Positions 44,960 to 53,129 of a stretch of DNA of 64,000 nucleotides are shown in pieces; the stretch's first letter is position 1, and each line of letters opens with the position of its first letter. This DNA is from Blautia hominis (GTDB lineage Bacteria > Bacillota > Clostridia > Lachnospirales > Lachnospiraceae). The stretch is from assembly GCA_002270465.1 (NCBI GenBank), contig NQOF01000005.1, positions 124,001 to 188,000 of the forward strand, given 5' to 3'. The notes under the pieces were generated by a model, which saw nothing but the letters and a program-made list of their open reading frames with translations, was not told the DNA's origin and ran no database searches. The position numbers and the translations under genes were made by a program.

Positions 44960-46636
44960 TCAGGCCGTCTTTACATTTTTACTGAATAAAGTCTTAATCC
45001 CATCAACCGCCATGATCACAGCCAGAACTACAATAGGAACGATCAGCGCACACTGGAGTCCCTCCACGAGAGCCTGCCCGGTTCCTCCTGCCAGCTTCAG
45101 CACATTGTTCTTAAATGTGAGAACCAGAGTACTGAGCGTTGCCGCAAGCATGAAGAACATAGGGAAGTAGAACATCTTGTTGTTTTTCCCAATCCTTTTC
45201 AGCCAGCAGGAAACTGCCAAAAATGCAGGGACAGATACAAGCTGGTTGCAGGCTCCGAACAAAGCCCATATCTTTTGATATCCGGCAATTGTAAGAAGCG
45301 CTGCGCATGCAATGGTGATCACGGTTGCCACATACATGTTGCTGAGGATATTCTTTCCTCCGTCCTTTTTAAAAGCAAACAGCTCCTGGAACAGGAAACG
45401 TCCAAGACGTGTAGCTGTATCCAGAGATGTGAGAGCGAATGCGGAAATAGCCAGAAGAATGATCGTCTTCATGGTTGTGACTGCCATATCCCCCATTCCC
45501 ATATTTGCAAAGAAGGTGCTGATCGCCGTGGCAAAAACTACCGGTGGTGTACCGATCTCCGCATAGGCACCGTCAGAAGTCAGATATCCCACAGCGATCA
45601 AAGCGATAACTGCAAGCACACACTCGATGAGCATGGAACCATACCCTATAAGCTTTGCGTCCTTCTCGCTGTTGAGCTGTTTTGAGGTGGTACCTGACCC
45701 GATCAGGCTGTGGAATCCTGACACTGCACCACAGGCCACTGTGATAAACAGGAACGGGAACAATGTCTGCCCCCCGATATTCCATCCGGTAAATGCTTTG
45801 AGCTGTACATCCGGATTGGTAAAGAAAATACCGATAGCTGCGGCGATCATCATAAAATACAGCAGAAAACTGTTCAGATAATCACGGGGCTGCAGCAAGA
45901 TCCACACAGGCGCCACAGAAGCAATAAATATATAAATAAAAATAACCACAAGCCATGCTGTTTTTGAAAAATAAATCGGGCATTTAAGTCCCACAAAGAT
46001 GCACAGTGCCAGAAGAAGGACACCGGCAACGGTTGTGATACCCAGATTTATGTTTTTCCGGTTGAGAAAACCGAATCCCACAGCCAGGGGAATGAACAGC
46101 ATAGATGCCATAGCTACAGAACCATTGGCAGCATTTTTTACCATATCCCCGTCTGCATTGGCCGTGAATCCGGCAAAGGTTCCCGCCACAATATCCGCAA
46201 ATGCCGCGACAACCAGAATCAGTACCAGCCAGGCAAACACTGTAAAGCATACCTTTGATTTATGGGAAATATTCTCTTCAATAACTTCACCCAGAGATTT
46301 TCCTTTGTGGCGGATGGATGCAAACAATGCGGAAAAATCCTGCACTGCTCCGAAAAAGATACCTCCGATAACGATCCACAAAAGCACAGGCACCCATCCA
46401 AAAATAGCTGCCTGAATAGGTCCGTTGATAGGACCCGCGCCCGCGATGGATGAAAAATGATGTCCCAGCAGTACAGGTGCTTTGGCAGGCACAAAGTCCA
46501 CGCCGTCCTCCTCCGTATGTGCCGGTGTCTCATGTTTGGGATCCACGCCCCACTGTTTTGCCAGCCAGGAACCGTAGGTCACATAGGCAATCACGAAAAT
46601 CAAAATTGCCACACCCAGAATTACAACTCCACTCAT
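44960..46636 (-). CDS. cstA: Carbon starvation protein CstA (pyruvate/peptide transporter)
   Basis: Integral membrane transporter of 558 residues with about 15 hydrophobic segments. Family markers include PINGPIQAAIFGWVPVLLWI, the block HHFSSIAGAGPI and GTTSKQLNSEKDAKLIGYGSM. CstA proteins import pyruvate or small peptides during carbon limitation. The ATG follows GAGGAGG. Only 65 bases separate it from a small upstream gene in the same direction, and 35 of these come from inserted element E, so the two genes were probably closer and may be co-transcribed. Confidence 0.93.
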   Translation of the reverse strand: MSGVVILGVAILIFVIAYVTYGSWLAKQWGVDPKHETPAHTEEDGVDFVPAKAPVLLGHHFSSIAGAGPINGPIQAAIFGWVPVLLWIVIGGIFFGAVQDFSALFASIRHKGKSLGEVIEENISHKSKVCFTVFAWLVLILVVAAFADIVAGTFAGFTANADGDMVKNAANGSVAMASMLFIPLAVGFGFLNRKNINLGITTVAGVLLLALCIFVGLKCPIYFSKTAWLVVIFIYIFIASVAPVWILLQPRDYLNSFLLYFMMIAAAIGIFFTNPDVQLKAFTGWNIGGQTLFPFLFITVACGAVSGFHSLIGSGTTSKQLNSEKDAKLIGYGSMLIECVLAVIALIAVGYLTSDGAYAEIGTPPVVFATAISTFFANMGMGDMAVTTMKTIILLAISAFALTSLDTATRLGRFLFQELFAFKKDGGKNILSNMYVATVITIACAALLTIAGYQKIWALFGACNQLVSVPAFLAVSCWLKRIGKNNKMFYFPMFFMLAATLSTLVLTFKNNVLKLAGGTGQALVEGLQCALIVPIVVLAVIMAVDGIKTLFSKNVKTA

Positions 46637-46666
46637 AACTCATTTCCTCCTCTTATTAGATGATAT

Positions 46667-46693
46667 GTAACTGTGAAGGTGCTGTACAGTTAC
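46667..46693. mobile_element. Minimal inverted-repeat element, copy E (27 bp)
   Basis: GTAACTGT and ACAGTTAC are perfect inverted ends. Flanks GATGATAT (46659-46666) and GGTGATAT (46694-46701) match in seven of eight. It aligns with the last 27 bases of copies A and B (23 of 27 with A). It is the smallest copy and directly follows the stop codon at 46702. Confidence 0.65.
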
Positions 46694-46701
46694 GGTGATA
46701 T

Positions 46702-47229
46702 TTAAAAAGATGGAAACATCTTTTTATATCCTTTTACCAAATCCTTTGCCGCAGCGTTGCCATAAATCCTGTGGTTCTCCATATCAAAAAGCACCACACG
46801 CTCCTCCGAAAATCCCCGTACGGCAAACCGGTAATTTTTTCTGAATTTCAGTTTTTTCAGCGAGTTTACCGCCTCGTCAGAGACCGCCTTCTCAGAGATA
46901 AACACGCCTGTCAGATAAGTATACATGTGATCCTTAACCGGCTCCTGCTCCCCGCCTCTGACCAGCTCAGGTTCCATATATTCTAAGAGCTGCTTCTGAA
47001 AGCGCAGGATATCCCCATTCTGGACCACATCCCTGCATTGAAAAAAAGCGTGTTCAAAACAGTGCGCACGCCACAGCTCCGCCCGTTTTACCAGTACATA
47101 TTTGGCACTGGTCATGCAGAATCCGGCATAGGCATCATAAACCTCTCCATGAAACTCATACGGCTCCTCCACATCAAAATTTGACCTGTATGTATCGACT
47201 ATCTTATCCAGTATGTACTCACTATTCAT
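46702..47229 (-). CDS. Uncharacterised protein upstream of cstA
   Basis: A 175-residue soluble protein I do not recognise. It has a conserved-looking core YDAYAGFCMTSAKYVLVKRAELWRAHCFEHAFFQ, with Cys and His that could bind metal, and a C-terminal RFAVRGFSEERVVLFDMEN strand region. The start at 47229 follows GTGGAG; the GTG four codons earlier lacks a site. It is likely co-transcribed with cstA and might sense or regulate that transporter. Confidence 0.7.
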   Translation of the reverse strand: MNSEYILDKIVDTYRSNFDVEEPYEFHGEVYDAYAGFCMTSAKYVLVKRAELWRAHCFEHAFFQCRDVVQNGDILRFQKQLLEYMEPELVRGGEQEPVKDHMYTYLTGVFISEKAVSDEAVNSLKKLKFRKNYRFAVRGFSEERVVLFDMENHRIYGNAAAKDLVKGYKKMFPSF

Positions 47230-47462
47230 TTTATTCTCCACATAAAAGCTGTATTAGGTTTCAGTAGTAATTTATTAACTTTATAAAGTAATTATAAAAT
47301 TTATATAAAATATACCATTATATTATAAATATTACAACCCCTTTGTTTCATTTTTCATATCTACCATAACTTACAGTTATATCACAACTCCCCGCACCCT
47401 CTCCCTTGGGATTTCCATGCCTGTCCCGAAATTGCTTGCGCACGCCTTTTTTCGGGCAGAAA

Positions 47463-47497
47463 AAAACACGCACAGATTTCATATCCATGCGTGTTTT
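47463..47497 (-). terminator. Terminator after the Nim-like gene
   Basis: A 10-bp stem AAAACACGCA (47463-47472)/TGCGTGTTTT (47488-47497), then a T run on the minus strand. The rest of the gap from 47230 is AT-rich; a second dyad CCCGAAA/TTTCGGG lies near 47425-47458. Confidence 0.8.
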
Positions 47498-47511
47498 CCC
47501 TCTATTCCATA

Positions 47512-47967
47512 TTATTTTTTGGCTTTCCCCGTGACTTCCTTCATCCGAATCTTCCAGATACCTGTCACTTTCAGACTTTTTCTGACCGCATCTTCAAATT
47601 CGCCCATATTTGCAGGGGTGTGGCGCTCACACAGAATTCTGAGGGCATTGATCTTCTCCCGGTCATCTGTCACTTCCTCTGCGTGTCCGCTGATAATGGC
47701 TGATTCAAACTTTGTGGTAAACTGATCCTCAAGCCGTTTTGTGTCTCCCACACATACCAGGCAGACCTGTGGGTTCTGCTTTAAGATATCTATTTTCCTG
47801 CCCGCCTTTGCCGTGTGAAAATAGATGGCATCCCCGTCTCTGACTATGGTTATGGGTACCGCATAGGGCATCCCTTCCCGGTCTGTCATAGACAGCACAG
47901 CCCATTCACATTTGTCTGATACTTCCAAAGCAAACTCCCGTGACATTTCCCTGTCTTTTCTTCTCAT
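47512..47967 (-). CDS. Pyridoxamine 5'-phosphate oxidase-fold flavoprotein (Nim-like)
   Basis: Cytosolic FMN-binding split-barrel protein of 151 residues. WAVLSMTDREGMPYAVPIT and IYFHTAKAGRKIDIL match the family that includes 5-nitroimidazole reductases (NimA). The ATG follows GGAGG. Many such proteins are anaerobe housekeeping flavoproteins, so drug resistance cannot be claimed. The neighbouring Hcp cluster suggests a nitrosative-stress or redox context. Confidence 0.88.
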   Translation of the reverse strand: MRRKDREMSREFALEVSDKCEWAVLSMTDREGMPYAVPITIVRDGDAIYFHTAKAGRKIDILKQNPQVCLVCVGDTKRLEDQFTTKFESAIISGHAEEVTDDREKINALRILCERHTPANMGEFEDAVRKSLKVTGIWKIRMKEVTGKAKK

Positions 47968-48013
47968 ACATATCCTCCTGTTCTGTCAGCCCTGTCCGCA
48001 GACCGGCCAAATG

Positions 48014-49606
48014 TCATCCCAGGATCTTTTTTAAATCCTCATCCGGTGTGCTGACAGGTGAAATCTGGAAATTATCTACCAGATAGTTTAACACATTTTT
48101 TGACACAAAGGCAGGTAATGTTGGTCCGAGATAGATATTTTTTATCCCCAGGTGCAGAAGTGTCAGCAGGATACTTACGGCTTTCTGCTCGTACCAGGAG
48201 AGTACCAGGGTCAGCGGCAGTTCATTGACACCGCAGTGAAAGGCTTCTGCCAGAGCAGACGCCACCTTAACGGCACCAAAAGCGTCATTACACTGACCCA
48301 TATCCATGAGTCTGGGAAGGCCCCCGATCTCCCCCAGATCCAGGTCATTGAAACGGTATTTTCCGCAGGCCAGCGTGAGGATGACGGAATCCTTTGGCGC
48401 CTTCTGAACAAATTCTGTATAGTAGTTTCTCCCTGTTCTGGCGCCGTCACATCCCCCTACCAGGAAAAAGTGGCTGATCTGACCTGCTTTGACAGCCTCA
48501 ACCACCTGGTCTGCCGCACTCAAAATGGTGTTGTGCCCAAAGCCCGTTGTCAGAGTGCTTCCTCCGTTGATGCCGGAAAAAGTCCTGTCCTCTGAATATC
48601 CTTTCAGTTCTATTGCTTTCTCAATGACCGCAGAGAAATCCCTGTCTTCCCCCACATGGGTCATGCCCGGATAGCTGACAACGCCTGTGGTGAATACCCT
48701 GTCCCTGTAGCTGTCTTTCGGAGGCATAATGCAGTTGGTGGTAAAAAGGATTGGAGCCGGAAGGCCGGCAAACTCTTTTTGCTGGTTCTGCCATGCAGTG
48801 CCGAAGTTTCCTTTCAGATGTGCATATTTTCTAAGCTCCGGATAAGCATGTGCAGGCAGCATCTCCCCGTGTGTATAAATGTTGATGCCTTTTCCCTCTG
48901 TCTGTTCAAGAAGCAGTTTCAAGTCTCTCAGGTCATGGCCCGAAATGACAATGAACGGCCCTTTTTCCACTTTCATCTCCACCTTGGCCGGCGCAGGAAT
49001 CCCATAAGTCTCTGTGTTTGCTTTATCCAGCAGTTCCATACACTTAAAATTCACTGCCCCCTCTTCCATGACCAGAGGAAGCAGATTCTCCATCTCTCTG
49101 TCCTGGCCGATAGCTGCCATCCCTTTATAGAAAAATGCGTTTACCTGATCATTGGTATATCCCAGGACCATGGCATGGTAAGCATAGGCCGCGGTACCTC
49201 TCAGTCCAAACAGCAGAAGGGATTTCAGGGAACGGATATCTTCCTGGTCCTTCCAAAGTTTTTCCATAGGATAATCAGCGGTCCTTCCGCAGGGTTCCTG
49301 ACAGGACATACATCCGGGTACATACTTTGCAGTCTCCTGATGCACTGCCTCAATCTGCTTTTTCAGGGATTCATCATCAAAATTCACATTTGTCAAAGTT
49401 GCAAACAGGCCCTCCATCATGAGGCGGTCTGTCTCCGGTTCCGCTTTATCCTCCCCCACCGCTTGGGCAAGTCCGATCAAAGCCCCTGTCAGCTCATCCT
49501 GAAGCTTTGCGGTGGTATCCTGTTTCCCGCACACTCCTCTGTTCCCTTTGCATCCGCTGCATCCTGCAGTCTGTTCACATTGATAACAAAACATTTTTTC
49601 TTCCAT
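48014..49606 (-). CDS. hcp: Hybrid cluster protein (hydroxylamine/NO reductase)
   Basis: Cytosolic iron-sulphur enzyme of 530 residues. Hcp reduces hydroxylamine or nitric oxide and protects against nitrosative stress. N-terminal cysteines C7-x2-C10-x8-C19-x6-C26 bind the cubane; later HGEMLPAHAYPEL, FTTNCIMPP, GGCDG and ACGKYRFN supply hybrid-cluster ligands. The ATG at 49606 follows GGAGAGG; a longer frame from 49639 is less likely. It follows a ferredoxin gene by 82 bases, in an operon divergent from a Crp/Fnr regulator. Confidence 0.94.
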   Translation of the reverse strand: MEEKMFCYQCEQTAGCSGCKGNRGVCGKQDTTAKLQDELTGALIGLAQAVGEDKAEPETDRLMMEGLFATLTNVNFDDESLKKQIEAVHQETAKYVPGCMSCQEPCGRTADYPMEKLWKDQEDIRSLKSLLLFGLRGTAAYAYHAMVLGYTNDQVNAFFYKGMAAIGQDREMENLLPLVMEEGAVNFKCMELLDKANTETYGIPAPAKVEMKVEKGPFIVISGHDLRDLKLLLEQTEGKGINIYTHGEMLPAHAYPELRKYAHLKGNFGTAWQNQQKEFAGLPAPILFTTNCIMPPKDSYRDRVFTTGVVSYPGMTHVGEDRDFSAVIEKAIELKGYSEDRTFSGINGGSTLTTGFGHNTILSAADQVVEAVKAGQISHFFLVGGCDGARTGRNYYTEFVQKAPKDSVILTLACGKYRFNDLDLGEIGGLPRLMDMGQCNDAFGAVKVASALAEAFHCGVNELPLTLVLSWYEQKAVSILLTLLHLGIKNIYLGPTLPAFVSKNVLNYLVDNFQISPVSTPDEDLKKILG

Positions 49607-49688
49607 CCTTGTTTTCCTCTCCTTTTCTGTTGGGCACATCTATCGTGCCATGGTCTTTTTATGATACAGCCTATATTAAACGGAGACA

Positions 49689-50240
49689 CTATCTCTCCAG
49701 CAGATCACCCTGGGTAGATACCGTTACCACCTGAAGGGGGATTTCTTTTCCGGATCTTGAGAGAGCTGCTTTCACCGCACGCTCTATGCCGCTGCAGCAC
49801 GGAACCTCCATACGCAGGACCGTCACGCTTTTTACCTCATTTATCCCCAGGACCTCCGACAGTTTCTCAGAATAATCCACACTGTCCAGCTTGGGACAGC
49901 CGATAAGCACTACCCTGTCTTTCATAAACTCCCCATGAAATCCCGCATAGGCATATGCTGTGCAGTCCGCTGCGATCAGCAGGTCTGCCTCCTGAAAAAA
50001 GGATGCTGCCGGAGATACCAGTTTTATCTGCACCGGCCAGGGGCGGGAACCACTCTCCTCAAAAGCTATGGCCCCTGTGGGACATACCGGAAGGCAGTCT
50101 CCGATACCGTCACACAATTCTTTCTTCAAAAGCTTTGCCTTGCCGTTCACCATGCCTATGGCACCCTCATGGCAGGCACCTGCACACAGACCGCAGCCGT
50201 TGCATTTACTTTCATCTATCTGAACCAGTTTTCTTGCCAT
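49689..50240 (-). CDS. Ferredoxin-like protein, probable Hcp electron donor
   Basis: Iron-sulphur protein of 183 residues. The first cluster motif is complete (CNGCGLCAGACHEG). The second reads CDGIGDCLPVCP, where the usual second Cys is Ile, so it has only three of four standard cysteines. The C-terminal half includes VVLIGCPKLDSV and EVPCCSGIE, typical of ferredoxins found beside Hcp. The ATG follows GAGGAGG. It heads the hcp operon, with an operator-like palindrome upstream. Confidence 0.85.
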   Translation of the reverse strand: MARKLVQIDESKCNGCGLCAGACHEGAIGMVNGKAKLLKKELCDGIGDCLPVCPTGAIAFEESGSRPWPVQIKLVSPAASFFQEADLLIAADCTAYAYAGFHGEFMKDRVVLIGCPKLDSVDYSEKLSEVLGINEVKSVTVLRMEVPCCSGIERAVKAALSRSGKEIPLQVVTVSTQGDLLER

Positions 50241-50302
50241 TGCATTTCCTCCTCTGTTCTTGTCTTTTCATGGATAATATACTATAATAAAAACAATAAT
50301 TC

Positions 50303-50318
50303 TGTTGTAGGTACAACA
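50303..50318. promoter_or_regulatory. Crp/Fnr-type operator palindrome
   Basis: TGTTGTAGGTACAACA is a perfect 7-2-7 palindrome in the gap between the ferredoxin/hcp operon and the Crp/Fnr gene. With TATATT at 50276-50281 as -10 on the minus strand, its centre would lie near -41.5, the class II activator position. Recognition by the adjacent regulator is inferred. Confidence 0.65.
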
Positions 50319-50341
50319 AGCAAGAAAGGATTCTAACATTT

Positions 50342-51004
50342 ATGCGCGCATATCCCATAAAAGATTTAAAACACTCCCCTTTATTTCGGGGAATCACTGA
50401 AGATGAACTTGGCACCATGCTGGACTGTCTGTCAGGAACTATACGAAAATATAAAAAGGACGCCTCCATCTTCCGATGGGGCGACCAGATCTCACAGATT
50501 GGGCTTATATTGAAAGGCAACGTCCATATTGTAAGGGAAAGCTATTGGGGAAAGGAATCTCTGCTCGCCCGGCTGGGTCCGGGGGACCTGTTCGGGGAAA
50601 CTTATGCCTGTGTTCCTCAGGCCGCTTTTGACGGCACAGCTCTGGCCGCGGCTGATACGGAAATCCTGTTTCTGGATCTGAAACGCGTGCTGACTACCTG
50701 TTCCTCAGCCTGCCGCTTTCATACCAGACTGATCCAAAATCTACTCGGTGTACTGGCAGAAAAGAACCTCCATTTTTCCAGAAAAATAGACTGCCTGGCA
50801 CCTCACACCATCCGTGCCAAACTGATGGAATACTTTTCACAGCAGACAAGGCTTCAGGGCACCAGAACTTTTACCATTCCCTTTAACAGGCAGCAGCTCG
50901 CAGACTATCTGTCTGTTGACAGAAGCTCCATGACGGTGGAATTGTATAAAATGAAGGATGAGGGTCTGATTGAATTTCAGAAGAATCAGTTCACAGTCTG
51001 CTGA
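50342..51004 (+). CDS. Crp/Fnr-family regulator of the hcp operon
   Basis: Cytosolic regulator of 220 residues. An N-terminal cyclic-nucleotide-binding-like beta roll (IGLILKGNVHIV; LGPGDLFGETYA) is followed by a dimer helix and a winged helix with FNRQQLADYLSVDRSSMTVEL. No N-terminal Cys cluster like that of FNR is present, so signal sensing differs. It is divergent from ferredoxin-hcp and probably binds the palindrome between them. Similar HcpR-like arrangements respond to nitrosative stress. Confidence 0.88.
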   Translation: MRAYPIKDLKHSPLFRGITEDELGTMLDCLSGTIRKYKKDASIFRWGDQISQIGLILKGNVHIVRESYWGKESLLARLGPGDLFGETYACVPQAAFDGTALAAADTEILFLDLKRVLTTCSSACRFHTRLIQNLLGVLAEKNLHFSRKIDCLAPHTIRAKLMEYFSQQTRLQGTRTFTIPFNRQQLADYLSVDRSSMTVELYKMKDEGLIEFQKNQFTVC

Positions 51005-51157
51005 AAATGATTTTCTCCACATTATTTACTTGGCAGGTTAATTGGAGTGCAATATATTAAACTACACCATTATTAATAAAAATAGGTGCGCATTAATATA
51101 AGGAGTGCAATACCGCCGAATGGATTGACTTATCTGCTGTAAAATGAATCTGTAACT

Positions 51158-51192
51158 AAAAAGGACACTTCCTCATGCGAAATGTCCTTTTT
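51158..51192. terminator. Bidirectional terminator
   Basis: A 10-bp stem AAAAAGGACA (51158-51167)/TGTCCTTTTT (51183-51192) between the convergent Crp/Fnr and radical SAM genes. Confidence 0.75.
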
Positions 51193-51277
51193 ACTCCAGC
51201 CAGCACTGTTTATCCTTTTGATTTGCGAAAGTATCTCGATACGGACTGGCCTTTTTTTACTCCAGCCAGCACTGTTT
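51188..51277. repeat. 24-bp direct repeat copying the 3' end of the KamA-type gene
   Basis: The block containing TACTCCAGCCAGCACTGTTT occurs at 51188-51211 and at 51254-51277, 66 bp apart. The second copy holds the gene's last codons (QCWLE and stop); the first lies beyond the stop and overlaps the terminator stem. Confidence 0.8.
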
Positions 51278-52351
51278 CTCCCCAATCTTACTGGTAAAGA
51301 TACGTCCTCTGTCCTTCTCATCTTTTGCCTGGTGATATTTAAACAGCATATTGCCGTCCCCCATCTCACCTAAGATCTCAATCTTGCCGGTTACATGGGA
51401 GAGGACATAGCGGAAACATTTTCCCTGGCCGCTCTGCATCTGTTTTGCGCGCTCCACAATGCGGAAGGCCTCATGCAGAGGCACCTGGAACTGGCTGTGT
51501 ACTCCGGTCACAGGCCTGCACTGGAACACATAATAGGGAATAATACCCATGGCTGTGGTCTCCTGCAGAAGTTTGCCCAGGATTTCCGGCCTGTCATTTA
51601 CCCCTTTTAACAGCACTGTTTGGTTCTTCACTACAATTCCGGCACGCATCAGGGTATGTACGGCTTCTGCCGCCTCCTCCGTCAGCTCCCTGGGATGGTT
51701 GAACTGGGTGACAACGTAAATCTGTTTCTTCTTTCCATACGCAGTAAGCATATCCACCAGTTCCGGATCTGTGGTGATCCTCTGAGGAAGCACCACAGGG
51801 GTTCTGCTGCCGAACCGGATCAGGTTCAGATGTTCGATCCCTGAAAATTCCTCCAAATACTTTCTAATGGTCCGGTTGCTGTTGAGAAACGCGTCTCCGC
51901 CGGACACCAGCACATTATTGATCTCCTCATGCTGCCGCACATACTGGGCCATTTCGCTGATATACTCCGCGATCTCATCACCTGACAGCCCTACCAGGCG
52001 CTTGCGGAAGCAGTGACGACAGTACATGGCGCACTGATTTGTGGAGAGTATCAGCACCGTGGCATCATACTTATGCTGCATACCCGTCATAACTGTGTTA
52101 TCATGCTCACCGCTGGTATCCATCTCGCCTCCGGCCTTCAGTTCCGCATCTGCCGGGATACAGAGTTTTCTTATGGGATCCTCCGGGTCATTTTCGTCCA
52201 CAAGAGACAAATAATAAGGATTCACAAACATGGGAAACATATCCTGAATCTTACAAAGCGCAGGAAGCTCCTCCTCTGTAATATGCAGGCGTCCTGCAAG
52301 CTCCCTGACATCATCGTATCCGTTTTTTAATAACTCTTTCCAATCTGCCAT
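51257..52351 (-). CDS. KamA-family radical SAM protein (lysine 2,3-aminomutase-like)
   Basis: Cytosolic radical SAM enzyme of 364 residues. CAMYCRHCF carries the CxxxCxxC cluster motif, and NNVLVSGGDAFLN, with the conserved Asp, matches PLP-dependent aminomutases. The C-terminal YYVFQCRPVTG region is typical of the family, but it is shorter than classical lysine 2,3-aminomutase. The start at 52351 places GGGGAG eight bases upstream; the ATG two codons before is too close. No beta-lysine acetyltransferase is next to it, although two GNAT genes lie upstream. Confidence 0.87.
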   Translation of the reverse strand: MADWKELLKNGYDDVRELAGRLHITEEELPALCKIQDMFPMFVNPYYLSLVDENDPEDPIRKLCIPADAELKAGGEMDTSGEHDNTVMTGMQHKYDATVLILSTNQCAMYCRHCFRKRLVGLSGDEIAEYISEMAQYVRQHEEINNVLVSGGDAFLNSNRTIRKYLEEFSGIEHLNLIRFGSRTPVVLPQRITTDPELVDMLTAYGKKKQIYVVTQFNHPRELTEEAAEAVHTLMRAGIVVKNQTVLLKGVNDRPEILGKLLQETTAMGIIPYYVFQCRPVTGVHSQFQVPLHEAFRIVERAKQMQSGQGKCFRYVLSHVTGKIEILGEMGDGNMLFKYHQAKDEKDRGRIFTSKIGEKQCWLE

Positions 52352-52558
52352 AATCATGTCTCCCCTTTCTTCTTCCTGACAGCCGAATGCTGCCTTTTTT
52401 CACATCGTAAACACTGTATAAAAGTATTGTACTAAATTTCCTTGGAGATTTCATCATTTTTCCTTTAATTTTTATCCAATATTTACAAAATGTTTATATT
52501 TTCGTGTATGATTATGACAAATAGATTGTTTTTTTGCGGCCTATTTCTGTTCACAAAC
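52352..52558. other. AT-rich upstream region of the radical SAM gene
   Basis: Holds the likely promoter of the KamA-type gene. No further gene is seen. Its 3' part (up to 52558) was the original downstream sequence of the GNAT gene before element B inserted. Confidence 0.4.
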
Positions 52559-52686
52559 GTAACCATCCAGTAGGTCTGCGCATTCACTGCGCTGACCAAA
52601 GCATTCCGCAGCCAGGCGAAAATCCCATTGCCAAAGGCGATCCTGCATGGATTTTGCGTGTAACTGTGATGGTACTGAACCGTTAC
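52559..52686. mobile_element. Short inverted-repeat element, copy B (128 bp)
   Basis: Left end GTAACCATCCAGTAGG, right end TACTGAACCGTTAC, flanked by a perfect 8-bp direct repeat TCACAAAC (52551-52558, 52687-52694). Near-identical to copy A. The insertion lies within the last codons of the GNAT gene on the minus strand and supplies its TAA. Confidence 0.88.
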
Positions 52687-53129
52687 TCACAAACCATGAT
52701 ATGCTCCCCGTGAAGGTCCCTGCGTCCCGTAAATCGGAAACCGGCATTTTTATACATACCGGCAGCTACATCGTTTCCCTCAATAACACTCAGGTATATT
52801 TTCTTTCTGCCGTATTCCTTTCTGAGCCGTTCCAGTAAAAGGTGCAGTGCTGCTTTGCCATATCCTTTTCCCTGATATTTCTCATCGATCAAAAGCCTGT
52901 CCATCCAGACCCGACCGACCGGAAAATACTCCCAGAAAAATCCGTACATGGCAAATCCCACCAGCTCCTCCCCGTGGTAGATTCCCACAGGTCTCCAGCT
53001 TTTCCTTTTATCCGCCTCATCCAGGCACTGCTGTACACTCTCAATAAAATGCTCCTGCCCTTTTCCCACCTTAAGCTGCAGGACATCTGCTCTGTTCTCC
53101 TCTGTGACCGGTTTAAAAGTTATATTCAT
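52683..53129 (-). CDS. GNAT N-acetyltransferase (diamine acetyltransferase-like)
   Basis: Acetyl-CoA-dependent acetyltransferase of 148 residues. YQGKGYGKAALHLLL is the acetyl-CoA-binding P-loop, and the early TFKPVTEENRADVLQLKV and late VAAGMYKNAGF resemble spermine/spermidine acetyltransferases (BltD-like). The start at 53129 has TGGAGA upstream and overlaps the preceding GNAT gene by 17 bases. The last codon GAG and stop TAA come partly from inserted element B; the unbroken sequence would have ended in VCEQK-stop, so two residues were lost. Confidence 0.88.
   Translation of the reverse strand: MNITFKPVTEENRADVLQLKVGKGQEHFIESVQQCLDEADKRKSWRPVGIYHGEELVGFAMYGFFWEYFPVGRVWMDRLLIDEKYQGKGYGKAALHLLLERLRKEYGRKKIYLSVIEGNDVAAGMYKNAGFRFTGRRDLHGEHIMVCE

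Noticed and set aside
47340-47400. ATAACT-TAC-AGTTAT palindrome as another element copy
   Set aside because: Too short and its flanks do not match; probably a chance dyad in AT-rich DNA.
47512-47967. Calling the flavoprotein a nitroimidazole resistance gene
   Set aside because: The fold fits, but sequence alone does not separate true Nim proteins from common redox flavoproteins.
48656-49717. 353-codon open frame on the plus strand
   Set aside because: Antisense to hcp, which has full family motifs; no ribosome site or family pattern.
52541-52747. 68-codon frame on the minus strand ending in VCEQK
   Set aside because: It runs through element B and only by chance rejoins the old GNAT end; useful as evidence of the insertion, not as a gene.
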